A stretch of 64,000 bases of DNA from Sphaerisporangium sp040685555 (GTDB taxonomy: Bacteria > Actinomycetota > Actinomycetes > Streptosporangiales > Streptosporangiaceae). The stretch lies in contig NZ_JBFBIK010000017.1 of the NCBI RefSeq assembly GCF_040685555.1, forward strand, positions 1 to 64,000, given 5' to 3'. This document shows positions 43,545 through 53,011 of this stretch, piece by piece. Both the position numbers and the translations under genes were made by a program. The notes beneath the pieces were generated by a model. That model worked only from the letters and a program-made list of their open reading frames with translations, had not been told where the DNA came from and did no database searches. The number at the start of each line of letters is the position of its first letter. The stretch's first letter is position 1.

Positions 43545-46500
43545 TCAGCGGGCTGCCTGGCGGCAGGCCCTGTACGTCGACCTGACCTCCGCCGTCCGAG
43601 CCGGGTCCAACACGGTCGCCATAGCGGCGCGCAACACCACGGCGAGCCCGGCGGGAGTGATCGCCAGGCTCAGGGTGACCACCGCCGGTGGCACGGTCGA
43701 CCTGGTCACCGACGGCGCCTGGAAGGCCGCGAGCACGGTCACCCCCGGCTGGACCGAGCCCGGGTTCGCCGATGGATCCTGGCCCGCGGCGGCGGTCTCC
43801 GGCACCTACGGGGCCGCTCCCTGGGGCACCGGTGTGGCGGCCCCCGACCTCGCCGCCGCCTCGCCGCTCACCGTCGGCGCCCCGACCACCGAACGGCGGC
43901 CCACGCCCATAGGCGTCGACGCGTCCACCCCTCGCTTCGGGTGGCAGCTCACCGGCGGCTCGGGTGAGCAGGTCCAGGCGGCGTACCAGATCATCGTCGC
44001 CTCCACCGAGAGCGGAGCCCAGTCCGGCACCGGCGACCTCTGGAACAGCGGGCGGGTGGTCTCCGGCCGGTCCGTCGACGCGGTCTACAGCGGCGGAACG
44101 CTGGCGTCCGGCACACGCTACTACTGGCGGGTCCGGGTCTGGGACACCCAGGGCCGGGTGGGCGCCTGGGGGCCGGTCACGTGGTTCGAGACCGGCCTGT
44201 TCGCCCCGTCCACAGAATGGCAGGCCGACTTCGTCGGCGCCCCGGCCGGCACGCCCGCCCTGGCGGGGGCCAGCTGGATCTGGTACCCCGAGGGTGACCC
44301 CGCGTCGAGCGTGCCGGTGGGCACCCGCTTCCTCAGGCGCACGTTCACGCTGCCCGCCGGCACGATCGGCCGGGCCCGCCTCACCGTCACCGGCGACGAC
44401 ACCGCCGACGTGTGGGTGAACGGCAGACAGGTCAGCTCCTCGCCGAGGGGCGTCGACTCGTGGAAGTCCGCCGCCGTCGTCGACGTCGCGGCCTGGCTGC
44501 GGGCGGGCGCAACACCCTCGCGATCTCAGCGGAGAACACCACCGCCTCACCGGCCGGGGTGGTCGCCGCGCTGGAGGTCGACGTGGCGGGAGCGGGTACG
44601 ACCAGGCTCGTCACCGATGCCGGGTGGAAGGCCTCGCAGAGCGGGCCATCGGGCTGGCAGAACGCCGGGTTCCGTGCGTTTCACCGACGGCACCACCCAG
44701 ACCGTCCGCACCGACTCCTCGTGGCGCACCGCGCCGAGCCCGATCCGCGTGGACGACCTCTACCAGGGCGAGGAGTACGACGCGCGGGCCGTCCGCGCCG
44801 GCTGGGACACCGCCGCGTACGACGACGCCGGGTGGGCCGCGGTCACCGTCCGAGGCGGCGCCAAGCCGCACCTCGTCTCGGCCGTCGATCCCGGCGTCGC
44901 CGTGCAGGCGAGCATCACCCCGGTCTCGGTGGCCCAGCCCAAGCCCGGTGTGTGGGTCCTCGACCTGGGGCAGAACTTCGCGGGCTGGAACCGGCTGCGC
45001 GTGCGCGGAGCGGCCGGCACCACGGTGACCATGCGCCACGCCGAGGTGCTCAACTCCGACGGCACCATCTACACCGCCAACCTGCGCGCGGCCCGCCAGA
45101 CCGACCGTTTCACCCTCGCGGGGACCGGCGCCGACGAGGTGTACGAGCCGAGGTTCACCGTGCACGGCTACCGCTACGTCGAGCTCACCGGCTTCCCCGG
45201 CACGCCCACGACCGCCAGCGTCACCGGGCTCGCCGCGTGGACCAACGGCCAGGCGACCGGCACCTTCACCTCGTCCAACGCGCTGGTCAACCAACTGCAG
45301 CACAACATCCTGTGGGGAGCGCGCTCCAACATGCTCTCGGTCCCGACCGACTGCCCGCAGCGTGACGAGCGGCTGGGCTGGACGGGGGACATCGGCATCT
45401 TCGCCGCCACCTCGACCTTCAACTTCGACGTTTACGGGCTTCTCGACAAGTTCGCCGACGACCTGGCCGACGCCCAGCACGCCGACGGCGCCTTCACCGA
45501 CGTGGTGCCCGACGTCTGCTGCGGGGCGGGCAAGGCGGGCTGGGCGGACGCGGGCGTCATCGTCCCTTACACGGTCTGGCAGCGCTACGGGGACGTGCGC
45601 GTCGTCGACGAGCACTTCACCGCGATGAAACGCTGGGTCGACTACTCCAAGAGCACCGCGGGATCCGACCTGATACGCAACCAGGACACCTACGGCGACT
45701 GGCTCAACGTCAACGACGACACCGCCAAGGACCTGATCTCCACCGCGTTCTTCGGCCACAGCGCCCGGCTGCTCGCGCAGATGGCCGCCGCGACCGGACG
45801 CACCTCCGACGCCGCCACGTACGGCACGCTCGCCGACCAGGTGGCACAGGCGTTCACCAGCAGGTTCGTGGCGGCCGACGGCACCGTGTCCGGCAACACC
45901 CAGACCGGTTACGTCCTCGCGCTGGCGTTCGGCCTGGTGCCCGACGCCCGGGTGCAGCCCGTCGCCGACAAGCTCGCGGCCAAGGTGGCGGCGAGCGGTG
46001 GCCACCTCAGCGTGGGCTTCCTCGGCGTCGAGAACCTGTTGCCCGTGCTGGCCGACCACGGTCACCTGGACACCGCGTACCAGATCCTGCTGCAGCCTGG
46101 ATATCCCGGCTGGGGCTACTTGAACAGCCGCGGGGCCACCACGATCTGGGAGCGCTGGGACGGCATCCGCACCGACGGCTCCCCGCAGGACCCCGGCATG
46201 AACTCCTTCAACCACTACGGTCTCGGTTCGGTGGGCGACTGGCTGTACCGCTCGGTCGGCGGCCTCGGTCCCGACGCCCGTGATCCCGGCTACCGCCGGA
46301 TCACCATCGCGCCCCGGCCGGGCGGCGGCCTCACCTCCGGCAAGGCCGACCTGCGCACCCCGTACGGCAGGGCGCTGAGCGACTGGTCCATCACCGGCGG
46401 CACACTTACCCTGCGAGTGGAGATCCCGGCCAACGCCACCGCCACCATCAAGGTCCCGGCCGCGTCGTCCTCGGCCGTGACCGCACCCGCTCAGGCGGCA

Positions 46501-46575
46501 TCGATGGGCTACACGGACGGCGCGGCGGCCTTCCAGCTCGGTGCCGGCTCCTACACCTTCACCGCCCCCGCCTGA
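43541..46575 (+). pseudogene. GH78 alpha-L-rhamnosidase gene, 5'-truncated with two compensating frameshifts
   Basis: Reads as an alpha-L-rhamnosidase: remnant of an N-terminal carbohydrate-binding module, an Ig-like module (PTPIGVDASTPRFGWQL), a second Bac_rhamnosid_N module, the catalytic six-hairpin domain (SVPTDCPQRDERLGWTGD, TTIWERWDGI) and a C-terminal beta domain. There is no start codon, signal peptide or ribosome site. The frame opens at 43537 just after the operator, in mid-module. Near 44510 one base is missing (the expected ggc cgc aac is ggc gc aac). The coding sequence continues in another frame until about 44672 and then returns. At that point a 30-residue strand motif is present twice, suggesting recombination between related modules. 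Confidence 0.75.
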
Positions 46576-46603
46576 CCGCGACCCGCTGAACCCGGCGTCC
46601 CCT

Positions 46604-46633
46604 GGGGCGGCCCGTCGTTCGACGAGCCGCCCC
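46604..46633. terminator. Bidirectional terminator between rhamnosidase and ABC operon
   Basis: ggggcggc (46604-46611) pairs with gccgcccc (46626-46633) and cgtcg with cgacg inside (46613-46617, 46620-46624), giving a nearly continuous stem with a 2-nt loop. It lies between two convergent units. Confidence 0.7.
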
Positions 46634-46676
46634 ACCGCTTAGAAGGGGCAGGGGCGCGAACGTCTGACCGCCCGCG

Positions 46677-48335
46677 TTACGCCGCTCGCCGGGTGCCGGG
46701 GATCGCGGCCAGCAGCTCGCGGGTGTACTCGGCCCGGGGATGTTCGAAGATCTCGCGCGGGGTGCCGGACTCCACGATGCGCCCGGCCCGCATCACGTGC
46801 ACGGAGTGGGAGATCATGCGCACGACCGCGAGGTCGTGGCTGATGAACAGGTAGCTGAGTGAGAGCTCCCTCTGGAGCTCGGCGAGCAGCTCCAGGATCT
46901 GTGCCTGCACGAGGACGTCGAGCGCCGAGACGGCCTCGTCGAGCACGACGAGCTCGGGCGACAGCGCGAGCGCTCTCGCGATCGCCACGCGCTGGCGCTG
47001 CCCGCCGGAGAGCTCGTGCGGGAGCCGTTCGGCCATCGACGAGGGCAGCGACACCTGGTCGAGCAGCCGGGCCACGGCCTGCTTCCTGCTCGACGCGGTG
47101 CCGACGCGGTGCACCCGTAGCGGTTCCAAGATTGACTTCTCGACGGTGTAGCGGGGGTCGAGCGAGGCGTAGGGGTTCTGGAAGACGGGCTGGACCCGGC
47201 GGCGGAACGCGAACAGCTCGCGCCGCCGCAGCGAGGTGAGGTCGGTGCCGTCGAAGAGGATCCGTCCTGAGGTGATGTCGTCGAGGCCGAGCAGCAGGTT
47301 CGCGGTGGTCGACTTGCCCGATCCGGACTCGCCGACGATGGAGACGGTCTGGCCGCGCGGGATGCTCAGGCTGACCTCGTCGACCGCCGTGAACCGGGTG
47401 GCGACGCCGGTGCCCGCCGCGCGGATCGTGAAGTCCTTGCGCAGGTTCTCGATCTCGACGAGGTTCCCGGCCGAGGCGGGCGGGTGGGACTCGGCCCGGT
47501 CCCGCGTGGTCGCGGCGGGCGCCGGCACCATGGTGGTGGAGGACAGGCTGGGAACCGCCCTGAGCAGCCGCTCGGTGTACTCGTGCCGGGGGTCGGCGAG
47601 GATCTCGGATGCGACGCCCGCCTCGACGATCTCACCTCGGTACATGACGACGACGGTGTCGGCACGTTCCGCCGCGAGGGCGAGGTCGTGCGTGATGAGG
47701 AACACCGCAGTGCCCATGTCCTCGGTGAGCGTCTCCAGCTGGTCGAGGATGCGCCGCTGCACGGTGACGTCGAGCGCGGAGGTGGGCTCGTCGGCGATGA
47801 GGAGCTTCGGCCGGCAGGCCAGGCCCATGGCGATGAGCGCGCGCTGGCGCATGCCGCCCGAGAACTCGTGCGGGTACTGGTCCGCCCGTCGTGCCGGGTC
47901 GGGGATGCCGACCATCTCCAGCAGCTCGACCACGCGTGCGCGCGCGGCCCTGCCGGTGGCGCGCCCGTGGACTTCGAGGGCCTCGGCTACCTGGTCGCCG
48001 ATGCGCATGAGCGGGTTGAGGTTGGACATCGGATCCTGGGGCACGAGCCCGATCGCCGCTCCCCGGATCGCGGTCATCTCCCGCTCGCTCGCCCGGGCCA
48101 GGTCGCGTCCCTCGAAGATGACCTCGCCGCCCGTGATGCGGCCGTTCTCCGGCAGGAGCCGGTTGACCGCGGCCGCCGTGGTCGACTTCCCGGAACCCGA
48201 CTCGCCGACGACCGCCACGGTCTGGCCCGGAAGGATCTCCATCGAGACGTTCTTCACGACCGTGACGTCCTGACGGCCTGTGCGGAACGCGACCGACAGG
48301 TTACGGAGTTCCAGGAGTGGGGTGGGGGTCGTCAT
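46677..48335 (-). CDS. Fused dipeptide/oligopeptide ABC transporter ATPase (DppD-DppF type)
   Basis: 552 aa with two complete ATPase domains. Domain 1 (1-~265): Walker A GESGSGKST, signature FSGGMRQRALIAMG, Walker B LLIADEPTSALD. Domain 2 (~290-552): Walker A GESGSGKST, signature LSGGQRQRVAIARAL, Walker B LVVLDEAVSALD. It powers uptake through the two permeases encoded upstream. Its start overlaps the stop of the hydrolase gene (atga). In context the substrate is probably a cell-wall peptide or muropeptide. Confidence 0.93.
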   Translation of the reverse strand: MTTPTPLLELRNLSVAFRTGRQDVTVVKNVSMEILPGQTVAVVGESGSGKSTTAAAVNRLLPENGRITGGEVIFEGRDLARASEREMTAIRGAAIGLVPQDPMSNLNPLMRIGDQVAEALEVHGRATGRAARARVVELLEMVGIPDPARRADQYPHEFSGGMRQRALIAMGLACRPKLLIADEPTSALDVTVQRRILDQLETLTEDMGTAVFLITHDLALAAERADTVVVMYRGEIVEAGVASEILADPRHEYTERLLRAVPSLSSTTMVPAPAATTRDRAESHPPASAGNLVEIENLRKDFTIRAAGTGVATRFTAVDEVSLSIPRGQTVSIVGESGSGKSTTANLLLGLDDITSGRILFDGTDLTSLRRRELFAFRRRVQPVFQNPYASLDPRYTVEKSILEPLRVHRVGTASSRKQAVARLLDQVSLPSSMAERLPHELSGGQRQRVAIARALALSPELVVLDEAVSALDVLVQAQILELLAELQRELSLSYLFISHDLAVVRMISHSVHVMRAGRIVESGTPREIFEHPRAEYTRELLAAIPGTRRAA

Positions 48336-49483
48336 GTTCTCTCTTCGATCTCTGTCGCGGTGGCCTTCAGCAGTTCATGCCAGAGCGCCTCGCCGGGTAC
48401 GGGGGTTCCCTCGACCAGCAGGCGGTTGCTCGCCAGGGCGAGGGCGACGCCGCGATCGGGTACGAAGCCGACGGCGCATCCGACATGGCCGGGATGGCCG
48501 AGCACCGTGAGGGTCTCGCCGCCGAGTTCCAGCCGGTACCTGCGGAAACCGAGCGCCTGGGCCTCGTCGGGGCCCGCGGCGAAGAACTCCCGCGCGACCT
48601 CGGGCCGTACGAGCGTGTCGTGCTCGCGGTAGCCGGCGAGCGCGGTCGCGAAACGCAGCAGATCGGGGACCGTGGAGAAGAGCCCGGCGTGGCCCGAGAC
48701 CCCGCCGAAGGCGTGGTAGGCGTTGCCGTCGGCGACCTGCCCGTGCACGGGCCCGCGGCGCCAGCCGGCGAAGTCGCCGCTGCGATGGGGCACGGGGTAC
48801 GGCAGCCCCGAGTCGAGCATGGCGATCTCGATCCGGTCGTCGCGTGCCCCCGTCGCCACGGGTTCGCCCGCCGGTCGCGCGTATCGGGTCGCGTCGAGGC
48901 CGAGCGGCCCGGTCACGAGGTCGGACACCGCCTGTTGGAGGCCGAGACCGGTGACGGAGGTGATGACGCGCCCCAGCAGGATGAAACCGAGGTCGGAGTA
49001 GTGGCGCTCCGCACGCGGCTGGTAGCGCAGGGGCAGCTCCTCGGCGACGCGGTGGGCCTCCTCCGGGCCGTCGGCCGCGATGTAGAGGGGGTGCCACTCC
49101 CACAGTCCCCCGCGGTGCAGGAGCAGATCGCGTACGGTGACGCTCTCCTTCCCGCCGCCGTGGAAGCCGGGAAGGTAGCGGTTCACCTCCGTGTCCAGGT
49201 CGACGATCCGGTCGGACACCAGGCGCATGAGCGCCGTCGTGGTGCCGACGACCTTGGTCACCGAGGCGAGATCGTGGTGCGTGCCGATCGTCAGGGGATC
49301 CTCGCCCTCGCGCACGCCGTCCTGCCAGCGGACGGTGCGGTGACCGGCGCACGCGGTCGCGTCGAACCACGGGGTCCGCGCCGCCAGGGCGACGCCTGGG
49401 GGCGGACGCAGGTCGTGTGGGGCGGCCGGTCCGCCGGGGGGAGCCGAGACGAGGCGCTCCGCGGCCGAGGCGAGGGCGTTCAT
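48332..49483 (-). CDS. Serine beta-lactamase-fold hydrolase
   Basis: 383 aa, class C/PBP4*-like. Nucleophile motif SVTK (LASVTKVVG), second motif YSD (RHYSDLGFILLG), and third motif HPG in VLGHPGHVGCAVGF. No signal peptide, so it is probably cytoplasmic, which argues against antibiotic resistance. In this operon it likely cuts a D-amino-acid amide or ester from imported muropeptides. ATG 49483 overlaps the anmK stop and its stop overlaps the ATPase start (both atga), so all three are translationally coupled. Confidence 0.88.
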   Translation of the reverse strand: MNALASAAERLVSAPPGGPAAPHDLRPPPGVALAARTPWFDATACAGHRTVRWQDGVREGEDPLTIGTHHDLASVTKVVGTTTALMRLVSDRIVDLDTEVNRYLPGFHGGGKESVTVRDLLLHRGGLWEWHPLYIAADGPEEAHRVAEELPLRYQPRAERHYSDLGFILLGRVITSVTGLGLQQAVSDLVTGPLGLDATRYARPAGEPVATGARDDRIEIAMLDSGLPYPVPHRSGDFAGWRRGPVHGQVADGNAYHAFGGVSGHAGLFSTVPDLLRFATALAGYREHDTLVRPEVAREFFAAGPDEAQALGFRRYRLELGGETLTVLGHPGHVGCAVGFVPDRGVALALASNRLLVEGTPVPGEALWHELLKATATEIEERT

Positions 49484-51207
49484 CCCTGACACTCCTCCAC
49501 GTCCCGCGCCGGGCTCGCCGGGTGTTGCTTCACCAGGCGGATCTCGGGCTCGCCGAACTCGGCCGTGGTGCGGGACCCGCCGTCCGGCACCCAGCCCTGG
49601 CGACGGTAGAAGCCGACCGAGGGCTCGTTGTCGCGGAACACCCACAGCAACGCCCGCGAGGCGCCGGCGGCCGAGAGCGCGGACTCCGCCGCCCGCAGTA
49701 GACCGGCGCCGAGCCCCCTGCCCTGGACGCCCGGGTCCACGTAGAGCGAGTGCACCATGCCGTCGCCGTCGTCCTGGCGTACGTACCGCGTCACGCCGAG
49801 CACCGAGGAGGTGCCGCCCCGGTGGCCGAGGGCGACGACGACCTCGGCCCGCCCCGGTTCCTCCAGCACCCTGGTCCAGAGCGCCCGCGCCCGATCCCGC
49901 GTCATGCTCGCGACCAGGCGCGCGGGCAGGACCCGCGCGTAGCTGTCGTGCCAGCACGAGAGGAAGACCTCGACGATTCCATCGAGATCATCACGTGTCG
50001 CCAGGCGGAGGGTGGGGGGCATCGCGTCCTGCTCGGCGTGCCGCCGGGTCAGTGTGAGCGCGCGAGGAGCCTCGGTGGCCGGGGCGGGAAGGACGAGCGG
50101 CCCCGCTCCCGGCGTGAGGGTGCCGAGGACGCGGGCGGCGCGGGCTCCCGTGCCCGCCGGCACGGTTCCCGGCAGGCCGTGCGCGGTGTGCCAGCCGATG
50201 AGGGCGAAGGCGATCGCCTCCTTGTCGTCGGCGGGAGCGCCGTACTCGTCGGAGAGCCCGATGGTCACGCCCGGCAGGGCGCGGCGCAGGCCGTCCATCA
50301 GCACGGGGTTGCGGCACCCGCCACCGGAGGCGATGACGAGGTCCACGCCACCCGCGGCCAGATCCCTCGCGACCGTGCGAACGGTGAGCTCGGTGAGGGT
50401 CGCCACGAGGTCGGCCGCCCCGGGCCGGCTGCCGGCCTTCGCCATCGCGTCCTCGACATAGGCCAGGTGGAAGTGCTCCTTGCCCGTGCTCTTCGGGGCG
50501 GGCCACCGGTAGTAGGGGTCGTCGAGCAGGACCCCGAGAAGGCGCTCGTCGACCGTCCCGGAGGCGGCGATCCGCCCGTCCTCGTCGAATCCCCGCTCGC
50601 TGAGCCCGTCGCTCACCACGACGGCGTCGATCAGCGCGTTCGCCGGGCCGATGTCGTAGGCGATGAGGTCACCCGCGCCGCGCATCAGCGTCATGTTGGC
50701 GATGCCGCCCAGGTTGAGCGCGGCGGCGGTGCCCTCGTGGCCCGCGAGCAGGAGAGCGTCGAGCAGGGAGACGAGAGGAGCGCCGTGGCCGCCGGCCGTG
50801 ATGTCGCGGACACGCACGTCGGAGAGCACCGGCGTGCCCGTACGCTCGGCGATCCAGGCGGGCTGGCCTATCTGCAGGGTGCCAAGGGCGTGCGCGCCGT
50901 CCACCCAGTGGAACACGGTCTGGCCGTGCGAGACGATGAGGTCGACCGCACCGGCTTCCGCGATCGCCGTGGCCGCGACCTCGGCGAAGCTCTGGCCGAT
51001 GAGGGTGTCGAGCTCGCACATCTCGGCGAGGGTGGTCGCCGCAGGGGGGAGCGCCTCGATGAGGCGGGCGCGGAGTCCGGCCGGGTAGGGCGTGCTCGCG
51101 GTGTACTCCACCACTCCGCTGAGCGTGCCGCCGGAGCCGTCGAAGTCGACCAGGGCCGCGTCGATGCCGTCGTGCGAGGTGCCGGAGATCATGCCGAGGA
51201 TTCTCAT
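49480..51207 (-). CDS. anmK: Anhydro-N-acetylmuramic acid kinase fused to a GNAT acetyltransferase
   Basis: 575 aa. Residues 1-~375 are AnmK, which cleaves the 1,6-anhydro ring and phosphorylates the sugar to MurNAc-6-phosphate. Motifs: GMISGTSHDGIDAALVDF at the start, VSHGQTVFHW, NLGGIANMTLM, DIGPANALID, and ASGGGCRNPVLM. After a linker, residues ~395-575 are a GNAT domain with the acetyl-CoA loop VDPGVQGRGLGAGLL. AnmK proteins normally stop near 370 aa. No stop codon separates the parts; an internal ATG at about 50022 with aggac upstream could give a free GNAT. Start overlaps the murQ stop (atga). Confidence 0.9.
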   Translation of the reverse strand: MRILGMISGTSHDGIDAALVDFDGSGGTLSGVVEYTASTPYPAGLRARLIEALPPAATTLAEMCELDTLIGQSFAEVAATAIAEAGAVDLIVSHGQTVFHWVDGAHALGTLQIGQPAWIAERTGTPVLSDVRVRDITAGGHGAPLVSLLDALLLAGHEGTAAALNLGGIANMTLMRGAGDLIAYDIGPANALIDAVVVSDGLSERGFDEDGRIAASGTVDERLLGVLLDDPYYRWPAPKSTGKEHFHLAYVEDAMAKAGSRPGAADLVATLTELTVRTVARDLAAGGVDLVIASGGGCRNPVLMDGLRRALPGVTIGLSDEYGAPADDKEAIAFALIGWHTAHGLPGTVPAGTGARAARVLGTLTPGAGPLVLPAPATEAPRALTLTRRHAEQDAMPPTLRLATRDDLDGIVEVFLSCWHDSYARVLPARLVASMTRDRARALWTRVLEEPGRAEVVVALGHRGGTSSVLGVTRYVRQDDGDGMVHSLYVDPGVQGRGLGAGLLRAAESALSAAGASRALLWVFRDNEPSVGFYRRQGWVPDGGSRTTAEFGEPEIRLVKQHPASPARDVEECQG

Positions 51208-52121
51208 GACTGCTCTCCGAGCGCGACCCGGAGCCGGCCGCTGCTCTCGATGAGGCGTGCCATGGCCTCCTGGGGGGTGAGGCCGAGGCGGAAGGCCACG
51301 ATCGCCTGTTTCACGTTGTAGTCGTTTCTGTCGAGGGTCCTGATCGCCTCGTCCCGCCTGGCGCCGGTGATCGTGCGCATGATGCGGATCGCCCGCTCGC
51401 GCAGCTTCTCGTTGGTGGCCTTGACGTCGACCATCAGGTTGCCGTACGTCTTGCCCAGCTGAACCATGACGATCGTCGAGAACATGTTGAGCACGAGCTT
51501 CTGCGCGGTGCCTGCCTTGAGCCGGGTGGAGCCGCTCACCACCTCCGGCCCCACGATCACCTCGATCGCGTGCTCGGCCGCCTCACTCAGCGGGCTCCCG
51601 GCGTTGCACGAGAGCCCCACGGTCAACGCCCCGCGCTCCCGCGCCCGCCGGATCGCCGAGAGGACGAACGGGGTGCGTCCGCTTGAGGTGATTCCGACCA
51701 CGGTGTCGAGCGAGCCGACGCCGGCGGCCTCGATCGCGGCGACCGCGGCGTCCGTGTCGTCCTCGGCCCCCTCCGACGGGGAGACGATCGCGCTGTGGCC
51801 GCCCGCCATGATGCCGAAGACCTGCTCCGGCGGGGTGCCATAGGTGGGTGGGCACTCCGAGGCGTCGAGCACCCCGAGCCGCCCGGGGGTTCCCGCGCCG
51901 ACGTAGATGAGGCGTCCACCGGCCTTCATCCGGTCCGTCGCGGTCTCGATCGCGCTCGTGATCTGGGGGAGCGCCCGGGCGATCGCGCCGGGCACCGTGG
52001 TGTCGGCCTCGTTCATGGCCGCCGCGAGCTCGGCCACCGTCATTGTGTCGATTTCCGTGTACCGGGGGTCGGTGGCCTCTGTCGTGAGATCACCGAGCCG
52101 GGCGAATTCGGAAGAGTTCAC
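51204..52121 (-). CDS. murQ: N-acetylmuramic acid 6-phosphate etherase
   Basis: 305 aa. Removes D-lactate from MurNAc-6-phosphate to give GlcNAc-6-phosphate, the step after AnmK. SIS sugar-phosphate domain. Signature stretches: RLIYVGAGTPGRLGVLDASECPPTYG, GEDD-like EGAEDDTDAA, and the etherase motif GPEVVSGSTRLKAGTAQKLVLNM. GTG 52121 is read two bases after the permease stop and behind gaggaaag inside that gene's end. Its stop overlaps anmK. Length normal (E. coli 298 aa). Confidence 0.95.
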   Translation of the reverse strand: MNSSEFARLGDLTTEATDPRYTEIDTMTVAELAAAMNEADTTVPGAIARALPQITSAIETATDRMKAGGRLIYVGAGTPGRLGVLDASECPPTYGTPPEQVFGIMAGGHSAIVSPSEGAEDDTDAAVAAIEAAGVGSLDTVVGITSSGRTPFVLSAIRRARERGALTVGLSCNAGSPLSEAAEHAIEVIVGPEVVSGSTRLKAGTAQKLVLNMFSTIVMVQLGKTYGNLMVDVKATNEKLRERAIRIMRTITGARRDEAIRTLDRNDYNVKQAIVAFRLGLTPQEAMARLIESSGRLRVALGEQS

Positions 52122-52123
52122 GA

Positions 52124-53011
52124 TCAACGCTTTCCTCGGTTTCTCGGATCGAGAGTGTCGCGCAGGCCGTCGCCGAGGAGGTTGAGCCCGACGACGAGCA
52201 GCACGACGACGGCTCCGGGCGCGATCATCGTCCACGGAGCGATGGAGACCAGGGTGCGGGCCTCGAAGATCATCGACCCGAGCGACGGCGAGGGCGGAGG
52301 TGTGCCGAGGCCGAGGAAGCTCAGGGACGCCTCGGTGAGAACCGCCCAGGACAGGGATAGGGCCACCTGGATGATGACGATCGAGGTGATGTTCGGCAGC
52401 ACGTGCCGCATCATGATCATTACCCGGCTCTGACCGGTGCTCGTGGCCGCCTTCACGTACTCGATCTCCCGCAGGGAGAGAACGGGGCCGCGGGTGACGC
52501 GGATGAAGATGGGCACGTAGACGATCGCGATCGCGACGGCCACCGTGAACCGGTTGCGGTCGAACACCGATGCGAGCGACAGCGCCAGCAGCAGCGGTGG
52601 GAAGGCGAACAGCACGTTCGTCACCCCGCCGATGACGCCGTCGGCGAAGCCGCGGTAGAAGCCGGCGACGAGCCCTCCCATGGTGCCGATGACCGCGGAG
52701 AAGGCCACGGCGACGACCGAGATGAGCGCCGAGCTCGCGGCGCCCGCCGCGACGCGGGAGAAGATGTCGCGGCCGAACTGGTCGGTGCCGAGCAGGTGCT
52801 CGTGCGACGGAGGCAGGAGACGCGCGGGCGGGTTCTGGGCGATCGGGTCGTAGGGGAGCGCGTGGAAGAAGGACAGCAGCGAGACGATCGCCAGCACCAC
52901 GACGATGACGAGGCCGGCGAGGCCGCTCGGGCTCCTCAGCAGGCCCCGGCAACGGTGGGCACCCCTGTGTGCGCCCGGCGGAATCTGCGCGGTCTGCGCG
53001 ATATCGGTCAT
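52124..53011 (-). CDS. Peptide ABC transporter permease, DppC type
   Basis: 295 aa with a cytoplasmic N-terminus, about six membrane helices and the conserved periplasmic HLLGTDQFGRDIFSRV. The coupling-helix region is EYVKAATSTGQSRVMIMMRHVLPN (EAA loop). The typical end DGLRDTLDPR is present. ATG 53011 overlaps the DppB stop (atga). Confidence 0.93.
   Translation of the reverse strand: MTDIAQTAQIPPGAHRGAHRCRGLLRSPSGLAGLVIVVVLAIVSLLSFFHALPYDPIAQNPPARLLPPSHEHLLGTDQFGRDIFSRVAAGAASSALISVVAVAFSAVIGTMGGLVAGFYRGFADGVIGGVTNVLFAFPPLLLALSLASVFDRNRFTVAVAIAIVYVPIFIRVTRGPVLSLREIEYVKAATSTGQSRVMIMMRHVLPNITSIVIIQVALSLSWAVLTEASLSFLGLGTPPPSPSLGSMIFEARTLVSIAPWTMIAPGAVVVLLVVGLNLLGDGLRDTLDPRNRGKR

Noticed and set aside
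48332..49483. Antibiotic-resistance beta-lactamase
   Set aside because: SxxK/YxD/HPG motifs fit the fold, but there is no signal peptide and the gene is embedded in a recycling operon; a peptidase/esterase role is more likely.
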